From NCBI GenBank assembly GCA_964017065.1, contig OZ024785.1, forward strand, positions 13,097,275 to 13,161,274: a DNA stretch of 64,000 nucleotides, given 5' to 3'. Under the pieces are notes generated by a model. The model was not told the origin of the DNA. It worked only from the letters and a program-made list of their open reading frames with translations, and did not search any database. Of the stretch, positions 1 to 9,749 are shown piece by piece (the first letter of the stretch is position 1; every line of letters begins with the position of its first letter). Source of the stretch: Haliclona indistincta (Eukaryota > Porifera > Demospongiae > Haplosclerida > Chalinidae). Made by a program: the position numbers and the translations under genes.

Positions 1-629
1 GGCAAGTGCCCCCCTAAGTTTTCATTAAAGCCACACCCACAACCCACGTGTAGCTTAGCCAAAGAACGCCCGTGATAAGGTCTAGGAGCTGCTTAAACGA
101 TGTCTTCTCTATCTTTACCGCCGCCAAAACTATCTAAGCAGATGACTTTGCTGAAAATCTTTTGTTGAGCGAGCAGTCACGAGTCTGATGCTAATAACGA
201 AGACGAGCCTGACGCTGATCGTCTGTCAGAGCCAGAGGACGATCGTACTACTACCAAGGGCACCCTTGCTTCTACAAGCGATGCAGAATCACCGTCTCAG
301 TCTCGATCCCTGATGGTGCTGGTGCCTGCGTTAGAAGTAGCCATCCAGTGTCCTTCTGAATGCCGCGCAGTTAACGATCTTCTGAATGCTGCACAGAGCA
401 GATTAGTGTAGCTACATTATTTATATAAGAAGATGGGAGAATAATAATTTTGGATTAAATAGAATCATTAATTTTTCTTCAATAAAGAAGCTCGCTGAAA
501 TGTCTAAAAACAGAAATGAAAGTGACGCAAAAGTCAATTTTGCTCCAACATCTGGGGGGCTGTGCTCCCCCTGCTCAAGTGTTTTAAAACAGTGCCCCCT
601 CATTCATCTTGCATCTTCCTACGCCTATG
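1..629. mobile_element. hAT-like non-autonomous element, right part (cut by window start)
   Basis: The first 629 bases match 53855-54454, where the whole element is present. The right end reads as the reverse complement of the CATAGGCGTAGGAA-type left end seen at 53825. G/C-rich runs (ggggg..ccccc) lie just inside both ends. There is no long open frame. Short plus-strand frames here are fortuitous. The assignment to hAT-like elements rests only on the look of the ends and is tentative. Confidence 0.5.
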
Positions 630-1964
630 TACTGTGTTCAACCATAGACGATACAGTACAAGTGAATGCAACAAACCTGTATACCTCACTGGTGCATCGT
701 TAGGTACATGTGCTGTATTTCCACAAGAAAGAAATATTATGAGATGCACAATGCGGCTATAAGGAACACTTGTTTCAACACAATATTGAGAGCTGCAGCA
801 AAATTAGCACTTAACAAACGATGTACGCCTACACACGGCCAGTCCCTAACAACACGCTAGTAGACAGTAATACAATCTGGACTGAGGCATTCATAGAAAC
901 AGACGTGTCTAAGCATTGAAAATGTCTGTTGGCCCTATAGTACGCATGTAGCATCGTTGAAATAAGCAGACAACAGTTAACGCGAAATTAAAGTTGTTTT
1001 TTACCACAACATTCCCTTATCTTTGTTAAGCAGTTGGTAATCGAATCTTGGGATGAATTCGGTAGGCACGCATCCGCACTCGTCCCGGATTGATATGAGT
1101 CAGGTTCATGGAGCAGTCCTAGGTAGCATTTATAGCGCTAGCACGAGAGCTTCTTGACAATGTATGTCTTTCTCTAGCGTTTGGGTGCTCAGGAAGCGTC
1201 TCTAGTGCGTGCATGTTCCGATTACAAGCGAAGTACATTCATGTACTGTATTTATCTCTCCATAGATAATACATATCCACTTATACTGTATCAATAATGA
1301 TTACGCTTCTTCCTTTGACATTCATTGTTGTAATATCGACATCACTTAAGGTGATGGATACAGTTACACCCACACACTTATGAATATAATTAGCATGTAA
1401 TATACCAGCAATGTAAAATGGCTGTGATTGATGAGCTACATTTTTGTCGTCAAAATTTTCGAAGAGTGCTTACTTGCTGACTGTATACCACAGCTGTTCC
1501 ATTTATACAGACTGCTGGGCAGGGCCTGAGAGTAAAAACTTCGCCTGGACGTCAAAAATGCATGAGTTACGATGAGTTATGGCGCTAGTTGCTGCTAAAC
1601 GAACAGCGCTGTTAAGACACATTGGCGTTTCACTCTGAAATCGCTTACCGGAATACCAAACAAATATACTCAGGCGCTAGAACGGCTCCAGAAGTGTTGG
1701 TTAGTAGTAAACTTCGTTGATATTCTGTCACAGTTTCTGTAAAAATTGACGACGAAAATCTAAATTCCTACGTCTAAGGTTTTGCCTCCTGCCGCCTGAC
1801 TACAGCTCTGGATTTTCACAGCTCTCACGCTCCTCAAAAGAACAGTCTTTGGTGTGTCTTTAGATCGCCTTCATGGCGTTCTCGCACTTTTTATTTTGAC
1901 TCAGTGTTAATATTTAATTAATGATTAATTAATAATATTAGGCAACAGTACCCCATCATTTTAA
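630..1964. other. Intergenic, duplicated 5' flank of T1
   Basis: No gene is seen. The stretch is nearly identical to 54455-55755. Part of it (about 1040-1340) also recurs upstream of T11 at about 49320-49660. It is therefore the distal 5' flank shared by this subgroup of transporter copies. Confidence 0.6.
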
Positions 1965-2158
1965 TAACAATATAATCAGCCAATCAGAATTTCTTGCATC
2001 GTAACATAACATCCTTTCTGACGTCAGTTTTCACAACAACAACCCACAAGATTCTAAATTACACCTTGTTGTTTAAACAATATACAATTGTAAATTCATA
2101 CAATTAAACATTTCAGTTTCACAGCTTTGACACAGCACAGTAATCTACAATCGGCATC
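1965..2158 (+). promoter_or_regulatory. Conserved proximal promoter of T1 (R-type)
   Basis: About 190 bases directly before the ATG are conserved among T1, T2, T11, T12 and T13. They hold a CCAAT box (CCAATCAG at 1980-1987) and a full CRE palindrome (TGACGTCA at 2019-2026), then a block ending in CAATCGGCATC just before the ATG. No TATA box stands out. Promoter function is inferred from position, conservation and these two known motifs. Confidence 0.5.
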
Positions 2159-3905
2159 ATGACTCGACCAGCTCGCTGTGGTTTTCTACGAGGCCATGTG
2201 ATAGTTATCATATGCTCCATCACTATTCAACTATCGAACATTGGAAGAACTGCTCATTTGGAACAAAATCAAGACTATTACAACAAAATTATAACCACCA
2301 TTATTTTGGGTTTGTTATATCTCAGCTACCCTCTCCTTGGCTACATAGCTGATGTCTGTCTCACCAGGTATCGAACTATCAAATGTTCTTTAATAATGCT
2401 GATAGTTGGATACATTATTGGACTGATAGTGTCTTCCATCTGCATCATTGTCATACTGACAAAAAATATTAGATAAAAACCAGCTTATTCTTCAAATTCT
2501 TCACAACGTGTATATACAAATAATCCCTGTGCTTTTAATGATATCATTAATGACAACAAGCGTAGGACTGTTTGAAGCTAATGCCATTCAATTTGGACTG
2601 GATCAACTATTAGAGGCTCCTACACCAAAATTGATTGCCTTCATCCACTGGTATTACTGGACTCAAAATGCAGTACAATTAGCAGTAATGTATCTTACAC
2701 TAGGCTGGAAAATAACAGAAAGTTACTCAAGCCTCGCTTCACTTTCACGACGTCAATCACACATTATGAAAAATACTTCTACTCTCACTGGTGCAGCCAT
2801 ACTTGGTCTAGCTGCTGTAGGCAGTTTAGTACTTCTTCATAAATCAAAGCGTCACTTATACATTCTGAGAGCAGGTCTCAACCCATTCAAGAATATCTAC
2901 AAAGTGCTCAAGTATTCTTGGAACCACAAGGTCCCTCAGCATCGTAGTGCCTTCACCTACTGGGAGGAGGATATTCCACGCCGTATAGACCTGGGTAAGA
3001 ACAAATACGGAGGACCATTTACCAATGAGGAGGTGGAGGACACTAAGACATTCCTACGAATCCTGCCTCTTCTCCTGTGTCTGTTTGGATACCATCTAGC
3101 TGGAGATGGCTACTCTGCTCCAGATCAGCTCCAGAGGACTAGCTGTCCTTCACCACCAGTACTGCTACTAATTGTGCACAATCCACTCCACATCAGCACT
3201 CTTGTTGTAGTGGTTGGTATTCCACTGTATCGACTGATCATCAACAAATTTAATCGCTACATCAAGAAAGTTCGAATGCTCACTAAAATGTGGATTGGTC
3301 TGTACCTCTCACTAGTACAAGTTGTCTTGTACATAATAGTAGTGATCAACCATGACAGCAAGTACTGGTCAGAACATAGTTCAACAGCATATGTTTTCAA
3401 CAAAGAAGATTACGATCACCTTTATCATTATAGCCCTGAACATATGTGTTTATGGATTCGACATAAAAACATCACAACCGACAACCCAGTCGACAACACC
3501 TACCTGTGGTTCATCCTTCCTCAGTTCATCAATGGTCTCTCTTCTCTGCTTGTCTCCATGACAGTGTTTGAGTTCATCTGTGCCCAGGCTCCTCGCACTA
3601 CCCAGGGACTGCTCATTGGTCTGTGGTATGCCACCTTTAGCATCAGGTACCTACTAGTAGGTTTGGTAGATACTCTTCTTATTGAAAAGACCTCTTGGCT
3701 AATTTTCGAGGGAGTGAAGGTGTTTCTGATCCTGGTGTCTCTGGTGCTGTTCTCATGTGTGTCCAGACGTTACCGCTACCGACAACGAGACGAGATAGTC
3801 AATGTGCAGGGGATGATTGAGGACACTCATGACAAGTGGTTAGACCAGGAGGAGGAGTACATGCAAGAGCGCAGAGCAATCCTATCAGGGCTGACTATAT
3901 CATAA
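2159..3905 (+). pseudogene. T1: POT/SLC15-like transporter, frameshifted
   Basis: This copy reads from the ATG at 2159 (MTRPARC start) to 2476. It then shifts frame and resumes from about 2480 to the stop at 3905. The cause is visible: a run of six A (about 2461-2466) where paralogue T12 has five, so a single-base insertion. The remainder (about 465 codons) is full length and keeps all family blocks. The TM9-TM10 loop is of the SEHSS..YVFNKEDYDH type, shared with T12. A homopolymer insertion can also be an assembly error, so the copy could be functional. If the lesion is real, the product is a 105-residue stub ending after TM3. Confidence 0.8.
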
Positions 3906-4200
3906 CTAGATCAATTGTTAACAGTAATCAAAAACTACATTTTTTTCTTATCAACAGTGAAGTCTGCCATAATTAAGGCAAACATAGATGACAATTCAGT
4001 GGCGATTGTCTTTACATGGATAAGTGTAAACATAGGTGCATAAATACTTTCTACTTTGTCTCATATTTTTTCATATGCAATTTTACAAAAATAAAAATCC
4101 AATAATTGCAGAGTAACTGAAAGGTACCTGTTTCCTGGATATTTTAACTTGACAGGTGTGGCTATGCATCTAATGTAGGTCCATTAGCTAAACATGCATG

Positions 4201-4371
4201 TACAGTGGGATCCCGCTAAGCCGAGCCACTGAACCGCGGACAACCCATTCCAAATGTGGGCACCAACCGATGACGAGTGTATATTTTAACCCCTAAACAG
4301 AGGACACCCCGTTAATCAGGACAAAAACCATGAAGTCCCAATGGTGTCCGGATTAGAGAGGTTCCACTTTA
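4201..4371. mobile_element. Short MITE-like repeat
   Basis: It begins TACAGTGGGATCCCGCTAA and ends with an imperfect complement (TTAGAGAGGTTCCACTTTA). Internally it has paired gaggacacc/ggtgtcc motifs. A related element with clean inverted ends lies at 20333-20507. A copy at about 57986-58155 is part of the segmental duplication. Non-coding. Confidence 0.55.
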
Positions 4372-4775
4372 TTATTAATGGTGAATTCACACACATGTAT
4401 ATTATCACAATAGTGAGAAATGTATCCTTGTTTTTGTGTAAAAAATAACAAAACAGCTATTGTTTTTCTTCATAGTAAGATAGCTTTGTTTGATAAATAA
4501 CTATCATGTAAACAACATCAATTGTTACATGAAAAATGATGTGCAATTCACAAAAATATTATTCATAATTTTTTCTAGATTCTACTAAGATGTTGTATTT
4601 GTTGAATAAAGCACAAGTATGCTAATGCATATTTGAATCAGTAAAGGAATTGACGTCATAGTGAGAAATATCATGAATAATCTCAGTTCAACCCAGTTCA
4701 ACCCACATAGTGGTTGGATTAACCTTGTCCCCAGGCCCCGCCTCCCAAAGCTGAGGAGAGGGCCTGGTACACACT

Positions 4776-5171
4776 GTGTACACATGCGCCGGAATTCACG
4801 GAATTCCAGAAAGCATCGGATATTTTCCGTTCATGATCGCTACACTTTACGTCATAGAAGTTAGTGGAGCAGATTTCGAGGCTACTATATTGTACGCACT
4901 CCAGTGTATCGGATGTTCATATTTGACACCAAAGCCAGAACAGTTAGCCAGCGTGAGCCATGTATATGAAGGCCGTGATGTTTTCATGTGGCTACCTACT
5001 GGATATTGTGCTATCAAGTTTTACCATTTGTACCGCAAGTACAGTCGTACTGACAGCTTAGTAATAGTAGTCTCTCAGTTGGCGTCTCTTATGGTTGACC
5101 AGGTGGATGGCTTACGGCAAAAGGGAGTGAAAGCTGCAATAATATCGGCCGTATGCAAATACGTCACATAA
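4776..5171 (+). pseudogene. RecQ/DEAD-like helicase fragment
   Basis: The 131-codon frame contains the start of a RecQ-type helicase domain. A LTPKPEQ..VSHVYEGRDVF segment (Q-motif/motif 0 region) is followed by WLPTGY, a Walker A remnant (consensus LPTGYGKS), and then VVSQLASLMVDQV (motif Ia region) and QKGVKAAIIS. In this copy the GKS of Walker A reads CAI, so ATP binding would be lost. The frame then stops, leaving no DExH box or later motifs. The parallel copy at 61154-61441 retains a better LCYQ stretch after the Walker motif but is frameshifted, and it is split by Helitron-like elements. This is a relic, possibly transposon-borne. Confidence 0.6.
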
Positions 5172-5249
5172 ATAATTATCATCTAACGACTCTCCTTCGC
5201 TTAAAACTCATTGTTGTAATATCAACATCACTTAAGCTTGCAGCTTGAA

Positions 5250-5453
5250 TAACAATATAATCTGCCAATCAGAACTTCTTGCATCGTAACATAACATCCT
5301 TACTGATGTCAGTTTTCACAACAACAACCCACAAGATTCTAAATTACACCTTGTTGTTTAAACAATATACAATTGTATTATCATACAATTAAATTATCAT
5401 AAACATTTCAGTTTCACAGCTTTGACACAGCACAGTAATCTACAATCGGCATC
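5250..5453 (+). promoter_or_regulatory. Conserved proximal promoter of T2 (R-type)
   Basis: Same block as upstream of T1. CCAATCAG is present. The CRE is changed by one base to TGATGTCA, so the palindrome is broken here. The sequence runs to CGGCATC before the ATG at 5454. Confidence 0.45.
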
Positions 5454-5697
5454 ATGACTCGGCCAGCTCGATGTGGTTTACTACCAGGTCATATGATAGT
5501 TATCATTTGTTCTATCACTATTCAACTATCGAACTTGGGAAGAACAATTCATTTGGAACAACATGAACGCTCTTACAACAAAATTGCAACCATCATTGTT
5601 CTGGGTTTGTTATATCTCAGCTATCCTCTCCTTGGCTACATAGCTGATGTCTGTCTCACCAGGTATCGAACTCTCAAATGTTCATTACTAATACTGA

Positions 5698-6073
5698 AAA
5701 ATTAAAAAGATTTCTATCGAAATCAAAAGGATGTAGGGTTGTGAAATCTACCACTGGTCAACAATGTAAACTAACAAGGAGCAAGCATGGAATGGTAACA
5801 CGATTGACTTGCTAACAGACCATAGATCCCTACATCAGTGGCTGCTGTGGTTGGCTATAGCTAGTTCGGCTATTTGCTGTTGACTGACACCTGACGTGCA
5901 TTCAGCTTGTGACGGCTTATGTACAGCCACTGATGTAGGGATCTATGGTCTGTTAGCAAGTCAATCGTGTTACCATTCCATGCTTGCTCCTTGTTAGTTT
6001 ACATTGTTGACCAGTGGTAGATTTCACAACCCTACATCCTTTTGATTTCGATAGAAATCTTTTTAATTTTCTT
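5698..6073. repeat. Foldback (long inverted repeat) at the 5' end of H1
   Basis: Two arms of about 150 bases are exact or near-exact reverse complements. They run from AAAAAGATTTCTATCGAAATC at the left to its complement at the right, around a loop of about 80 bases. The same structure ends every other copy. A lone, decayed arm lies at about 19270-19440, so the foldback may also have moved independently. Confidence 0.8.
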
Positions 6074-6931
6074 GTTTGTGTCCTTTTTTCTTTTTCAGTG
6101 AAGTGAAGTGCAGTTCAATATCATGCAATTACTGTGCCATCTTTGTTTCCACCATTGGTTAATTGGTTTTCCTGTTGCTAATGGCTTTTCTTAATTATTA
6201 ACAATTTTAAACTTGTACTGTAGCTATTATAATGCAGATATCAGCTCGCCTACGCATGCATGAAGACATGTCGACAGTGCATACGAGCCCCGCCCACACT
6301 TGTTTACGGCGGTTATAATTATCTAGCAAGGCAGATTGGTGATTCTGCGCTTGCTAGCTTACCGTTCTTCGAAGACTCCAGACAAATATGTGTTCTCCGT
6401 GATCTATACGGCGTGCATGGCGATACTCAAGCTTGTGCTTGGTCACGTGCGCTAACCACAGCTTGGTCACGTGCGTATTGCGCAATCACTATAATTATCG
6501 TCTAACACTTAGCTGACAATGGATCACGATCGAGAAATCGCGGAATTTATATTGCCGTTTCGCTAAAAACTAAGTTCAAAAGGCACATGCCAGGAGAATT
6601 TCACGACTGTTCGTGGGTGTTTTGGTCTCGGCACTGCTCGCGTAAAGGCGCTAGGCGAGTTGAAGAAAGAAGAAAGAAGAAGAAGAAGAAAACGAAGATG
6701 ACGAAACTCGATTTTCACCGTTTCCAGGTTCGTCACTTTAGTAACAATCTCGAGCAATCTCCTTGCTACTGTAAGATGGGGCAACGCCAGATAGCAAATT
6801 TAAGTGTCTTTGGACGTATAAAATTCATCACCAGGCGAAATATCAGCGTTTGAACACTAATACATGTATGTAGCCGCCATCTTGTTTTCTCGTTCAACCC
6901 TACATAGGGAGGCACTACCGTGCCTCCCTAA
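5698..6931 (+). mobile_element. Helitron-like non-autonomous element, copy H1
   Basis: The ends are fixed by comparison with uninterrupted paralogues: the element sits between A (5697) and T (6932) with no target duplication. Its 3' end is a 10-bp-stem hairpin (GGGAGGCAC..GTGCCTCCC) closing on CTAA at 6928-6931. These are hallmarks of Helitrons (A^T target, CTRR end, 3' hairpin). The 5' end is a self-complementary stretch, not the usual TC. The interior holds two CACGTG-containing repeats, a short GAA-rich tract, and a GATGGCGGC motif near the 3' end. It has no Rep/helicase frame, so it must be mobilised in trans. Confidence 0.75.
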
Positions 6932-8424
6932 TAGTTGGATGCACTATTGTACTGATAGTGTCTTTCATCTGCTTAGTTGTCACACTGACAAAAATATTAG
7001 ATAAAAACCAGCTTATTCTTCAAATCAAAACGTATATAGAAATAATCCCTTTGCTTTTAATATTAGCATTAATTACAGCAAGCGTAGGACTGTTTGAAGC
7101 TAATGCTATTCAATTTGGACTGGATCAACTACTAGAGGCTCCTACACCAAAACTGATTGCCTTCATCCACTGGTACTACTGGACTCAAAATGCAGTGCAA
7201 TTGGTAGTAACGTATCTTGGAATTGGCTGGAAAATAACAGAGACTCACTCTATTCTCGCTTCACTTTCACGACATAAATCACACATTATGAAAAATTCTT
7301 CTGCTCTCGCTATTGCAGCCATACTTGGTCTAGCTGCTGTAGGCAGTTTAGTGCTTCTTCATAAATCAAAGCGTCACTTATACATTCTGAGAGCAGGTCT
7401 CAACCCATTCAAGAATATCTACAAAGTGCTCAAGTATTCTTGGAACCACAAGGTCCCTCAGCATCGTAGTGCCTTCACCTACTGGGAGGAGGATATTCCA
7501 CGCCGTATAGACCTGGGTAAGAACAAATATGGAGGACCATTTACCAATGAGGAGGTGGAGGACACTAAGACATTCCTACGCATCCTGCCTCTTCTCCTGT
7601 GTCTGTTTGGATACCATCTAGCTGGAGATGGCTACTCTGCTCCAGATCAGCTCCAGAGGACTAGCTGTCCTTCACTACCAGTACTGCTACTAATTGTGTT
7701 CAATCCACTCCACATCAGCACTCTTGTTGTAGTGGTTGGTATTCCACTGTATCGACTGATCATCAACAAATGTAGTCGCTACATCAAGAAAGTTCGAATG
7801 CTCACTAAAATGTGGATTGGTTTGTACCTCTCACTAGTACAAGTTGTCTTGTACATAATAGTAGTGATCAACCATGACAGCAAGTACTGGTCAGAACACA
7901 GCTCGACAGCATATGTTTTGAACAATGATTTCAATCCTCTTTATCATTATAGCCCTGAAAATATGTGTATAAGGATTCGACTTGAAAGCATCACACCAGA
8001 CAACCCAGTCGACAACACCTACCTGTGGTTCATCATTCCTCAGCTCCTCAATGGTCTCTCTTCTCTGCTTGTCTCCATGACAGTGTTTGAGTTCATCTGT
8101 GCCCAGGCTCCTCGCACTACCCAGGGACTGCTCATTGGTCTGTGGTATGCCACCTTTAGCATCAGGTACCTACTAGTAGGTTTGGTAGATACTCTTCTCA
8201 TTGAAAAGACCTTTTGGCTAATTTTCGAGGGAGTGAAAGTGTTTCTGATCCTGGTGTCTGTGATGCTGTTCTCATGTGTGTCCAGACGTTACCGCTACCG
8301 ACAGCGAGACGAGATAGTCAATGTGCAGGGGATGATTGAGGACACTCATGACAAGTGGTTAGACCAGGAGGAGGAGTACATGCAAGAGCGCAGAGCAATC
8401 CTATCAGGACTGACTACATCATAA

Positions 8425-9749
8425 CTAGATCAAGATTCAATAGTCAACAGTAATCAAAACTAAATTTGTTCAACTTCTTATCAACAATGAAGTGTGCCAT
8501 AAGTAAGGCAAACATAAATAGCAACAGGGGATTGTCTTTACGTGTAAACATAAAATTTTTAATAAAATTTGAAAGATATTTAGGTGAAGAAAATTCTGCT
8601 TTGCCTCATGTTTTGATGCAATCATGGACACTAATTTCACAAAAATAATTATCAAGCCGATAATTGCAGAGTAACAGAAAGGTACCTGTTTCCTGAAAAT
8701 TTCAACTCGACAGCTGAACATGCATGTATTGTCAATGATACAGTCACATGTATACCATAATAGTGAGAAATGTATCCTTGTTTTTGTACAAAACAGCTAT
8801 TGTTTTTCTTCATAGTAAGATAGCTTTGTTTGTTAAGTAACTAATATATGAACAACATCAGTTTTTACAAGAAAAATAATGGGCAATTCACAAGAATATT
8901 GTTCGCAAATATTTCTATCTCGTGCTATAGTAGTACATGTAGTAGCACCAAGCCAACAATCAATTACTGATTCTAATAAGATGTTGTATTCATTGAATAT
9001 AAGTATGCTAACGCATATTTGAATAAGTAAAGGAATTGACATTATAGTTAGAAAGATCATGAATAATATTAACAGTTAATCATCGTTCATTCGTCGTAAC
9101 TTTAAAATTCAATGCTGAATGAGCACTGAACATAAAATTATACATACAAATAAACATAGCAGCAAAATGAGACATTGATTTTGGTTAACATACAATTCAT
9201 TCTAACCAGGTTACAATAATATGAATACGATCTGCATGTACATACAGCAGGAGTACATTCAGAATCCAAGATTGAGGTAACTTGGTACGCAAAGTGCATC
9301 GTATATAATTCCGATCGCGCACAACGTTGACAGTCAAGATTAAGGCAAATCATTACCGTCACAATACAATTTACAAAAAACAGTGACAAGCCTCTTCTAT
9401 GTTGAAGGTAAATGGAGTCACAAGTCACATGCGTCAACATCACACTTGGTCAGTGACTCGTATCGCATATATATCTGCCGTTGTTAGGCAAATAAGTTAG
9501 TTTTCACAACATACAAATGAGTACTGATACAACAATTGAAAATTGAATAAACTAGTAACAGTACGGACAGCCATGCTGTCCATGTGTACTAGTATTACTG
9601 ACAAAAATACACAATGAGCAAACAAAATTATGGATGAGAATGAAAAATTAATACACATTAAGCAAAAATTTGATAAGGGTTCAGTTAGCATTGGAATAAA
9701 TTTTAGTGGGTAAGGCTTGATCGATATAGTATTACAGACAATACACTAC
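8425..9749. other. Intergenic, 3' flank of T2
   Basis: The first about 640 bases are a diverged version of the T1 3' flank (3906-4680). The rest is AT-rich with no recognisable gene on either strand. The next exon of the TFIIIC-like gene that should follow the exon at 9750 in the minus direction was searched for here and not found. Confidence 0.5.

Larger units (their letters stand above)
1..5697. repeat. Segmental duplication, left copy (partner 53855-63160)
   Basis: Base 1 aligns with base 53855, and the two stretches stay collinear through the hAT-like element, T1/T12, the 3' flank, the RecQ-like fragment and the start of T2/T13. The differences are point changes, small indels, and Helitron-like insertions present on one side only: three bodies in the right copy and one in T2 of the left copy. 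The duplication probably continues to the end of T2 (8424) on this side and beyond the window on the other. Confidence 0.9.
5454..8424 (+). pseudogene. T2: POT/SLC15-like transporter split by a Helitron-like element
   Basis: The first 81 codons (5454-5697) and the remaining about 490 codons (6932-8424) belong to one transporter gene interrupted by a 1234-bp insertion at 5698-6931. The gene sequence on the two sides abuts exactly (..CTGA then TAGTTGG..) when compared with T11. The insertion lies in TM3, so no full transporter can be made unless the insert is spliced out. The part after the insert is otherwise open. Its loop (YVLNNDFNPLYHYSPENMC) resembles that of T1/T12. The C-terminus is intact (stop at 8422-8424). 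Confidence 0.85.

Noticed and set aside
2459..2470. Programmed frameshift in T1
   Set aside because: The extra A lies in a six-A run with no slippery heptamer or structure conserved in other copies; a mutation or base-calling error is simpler.
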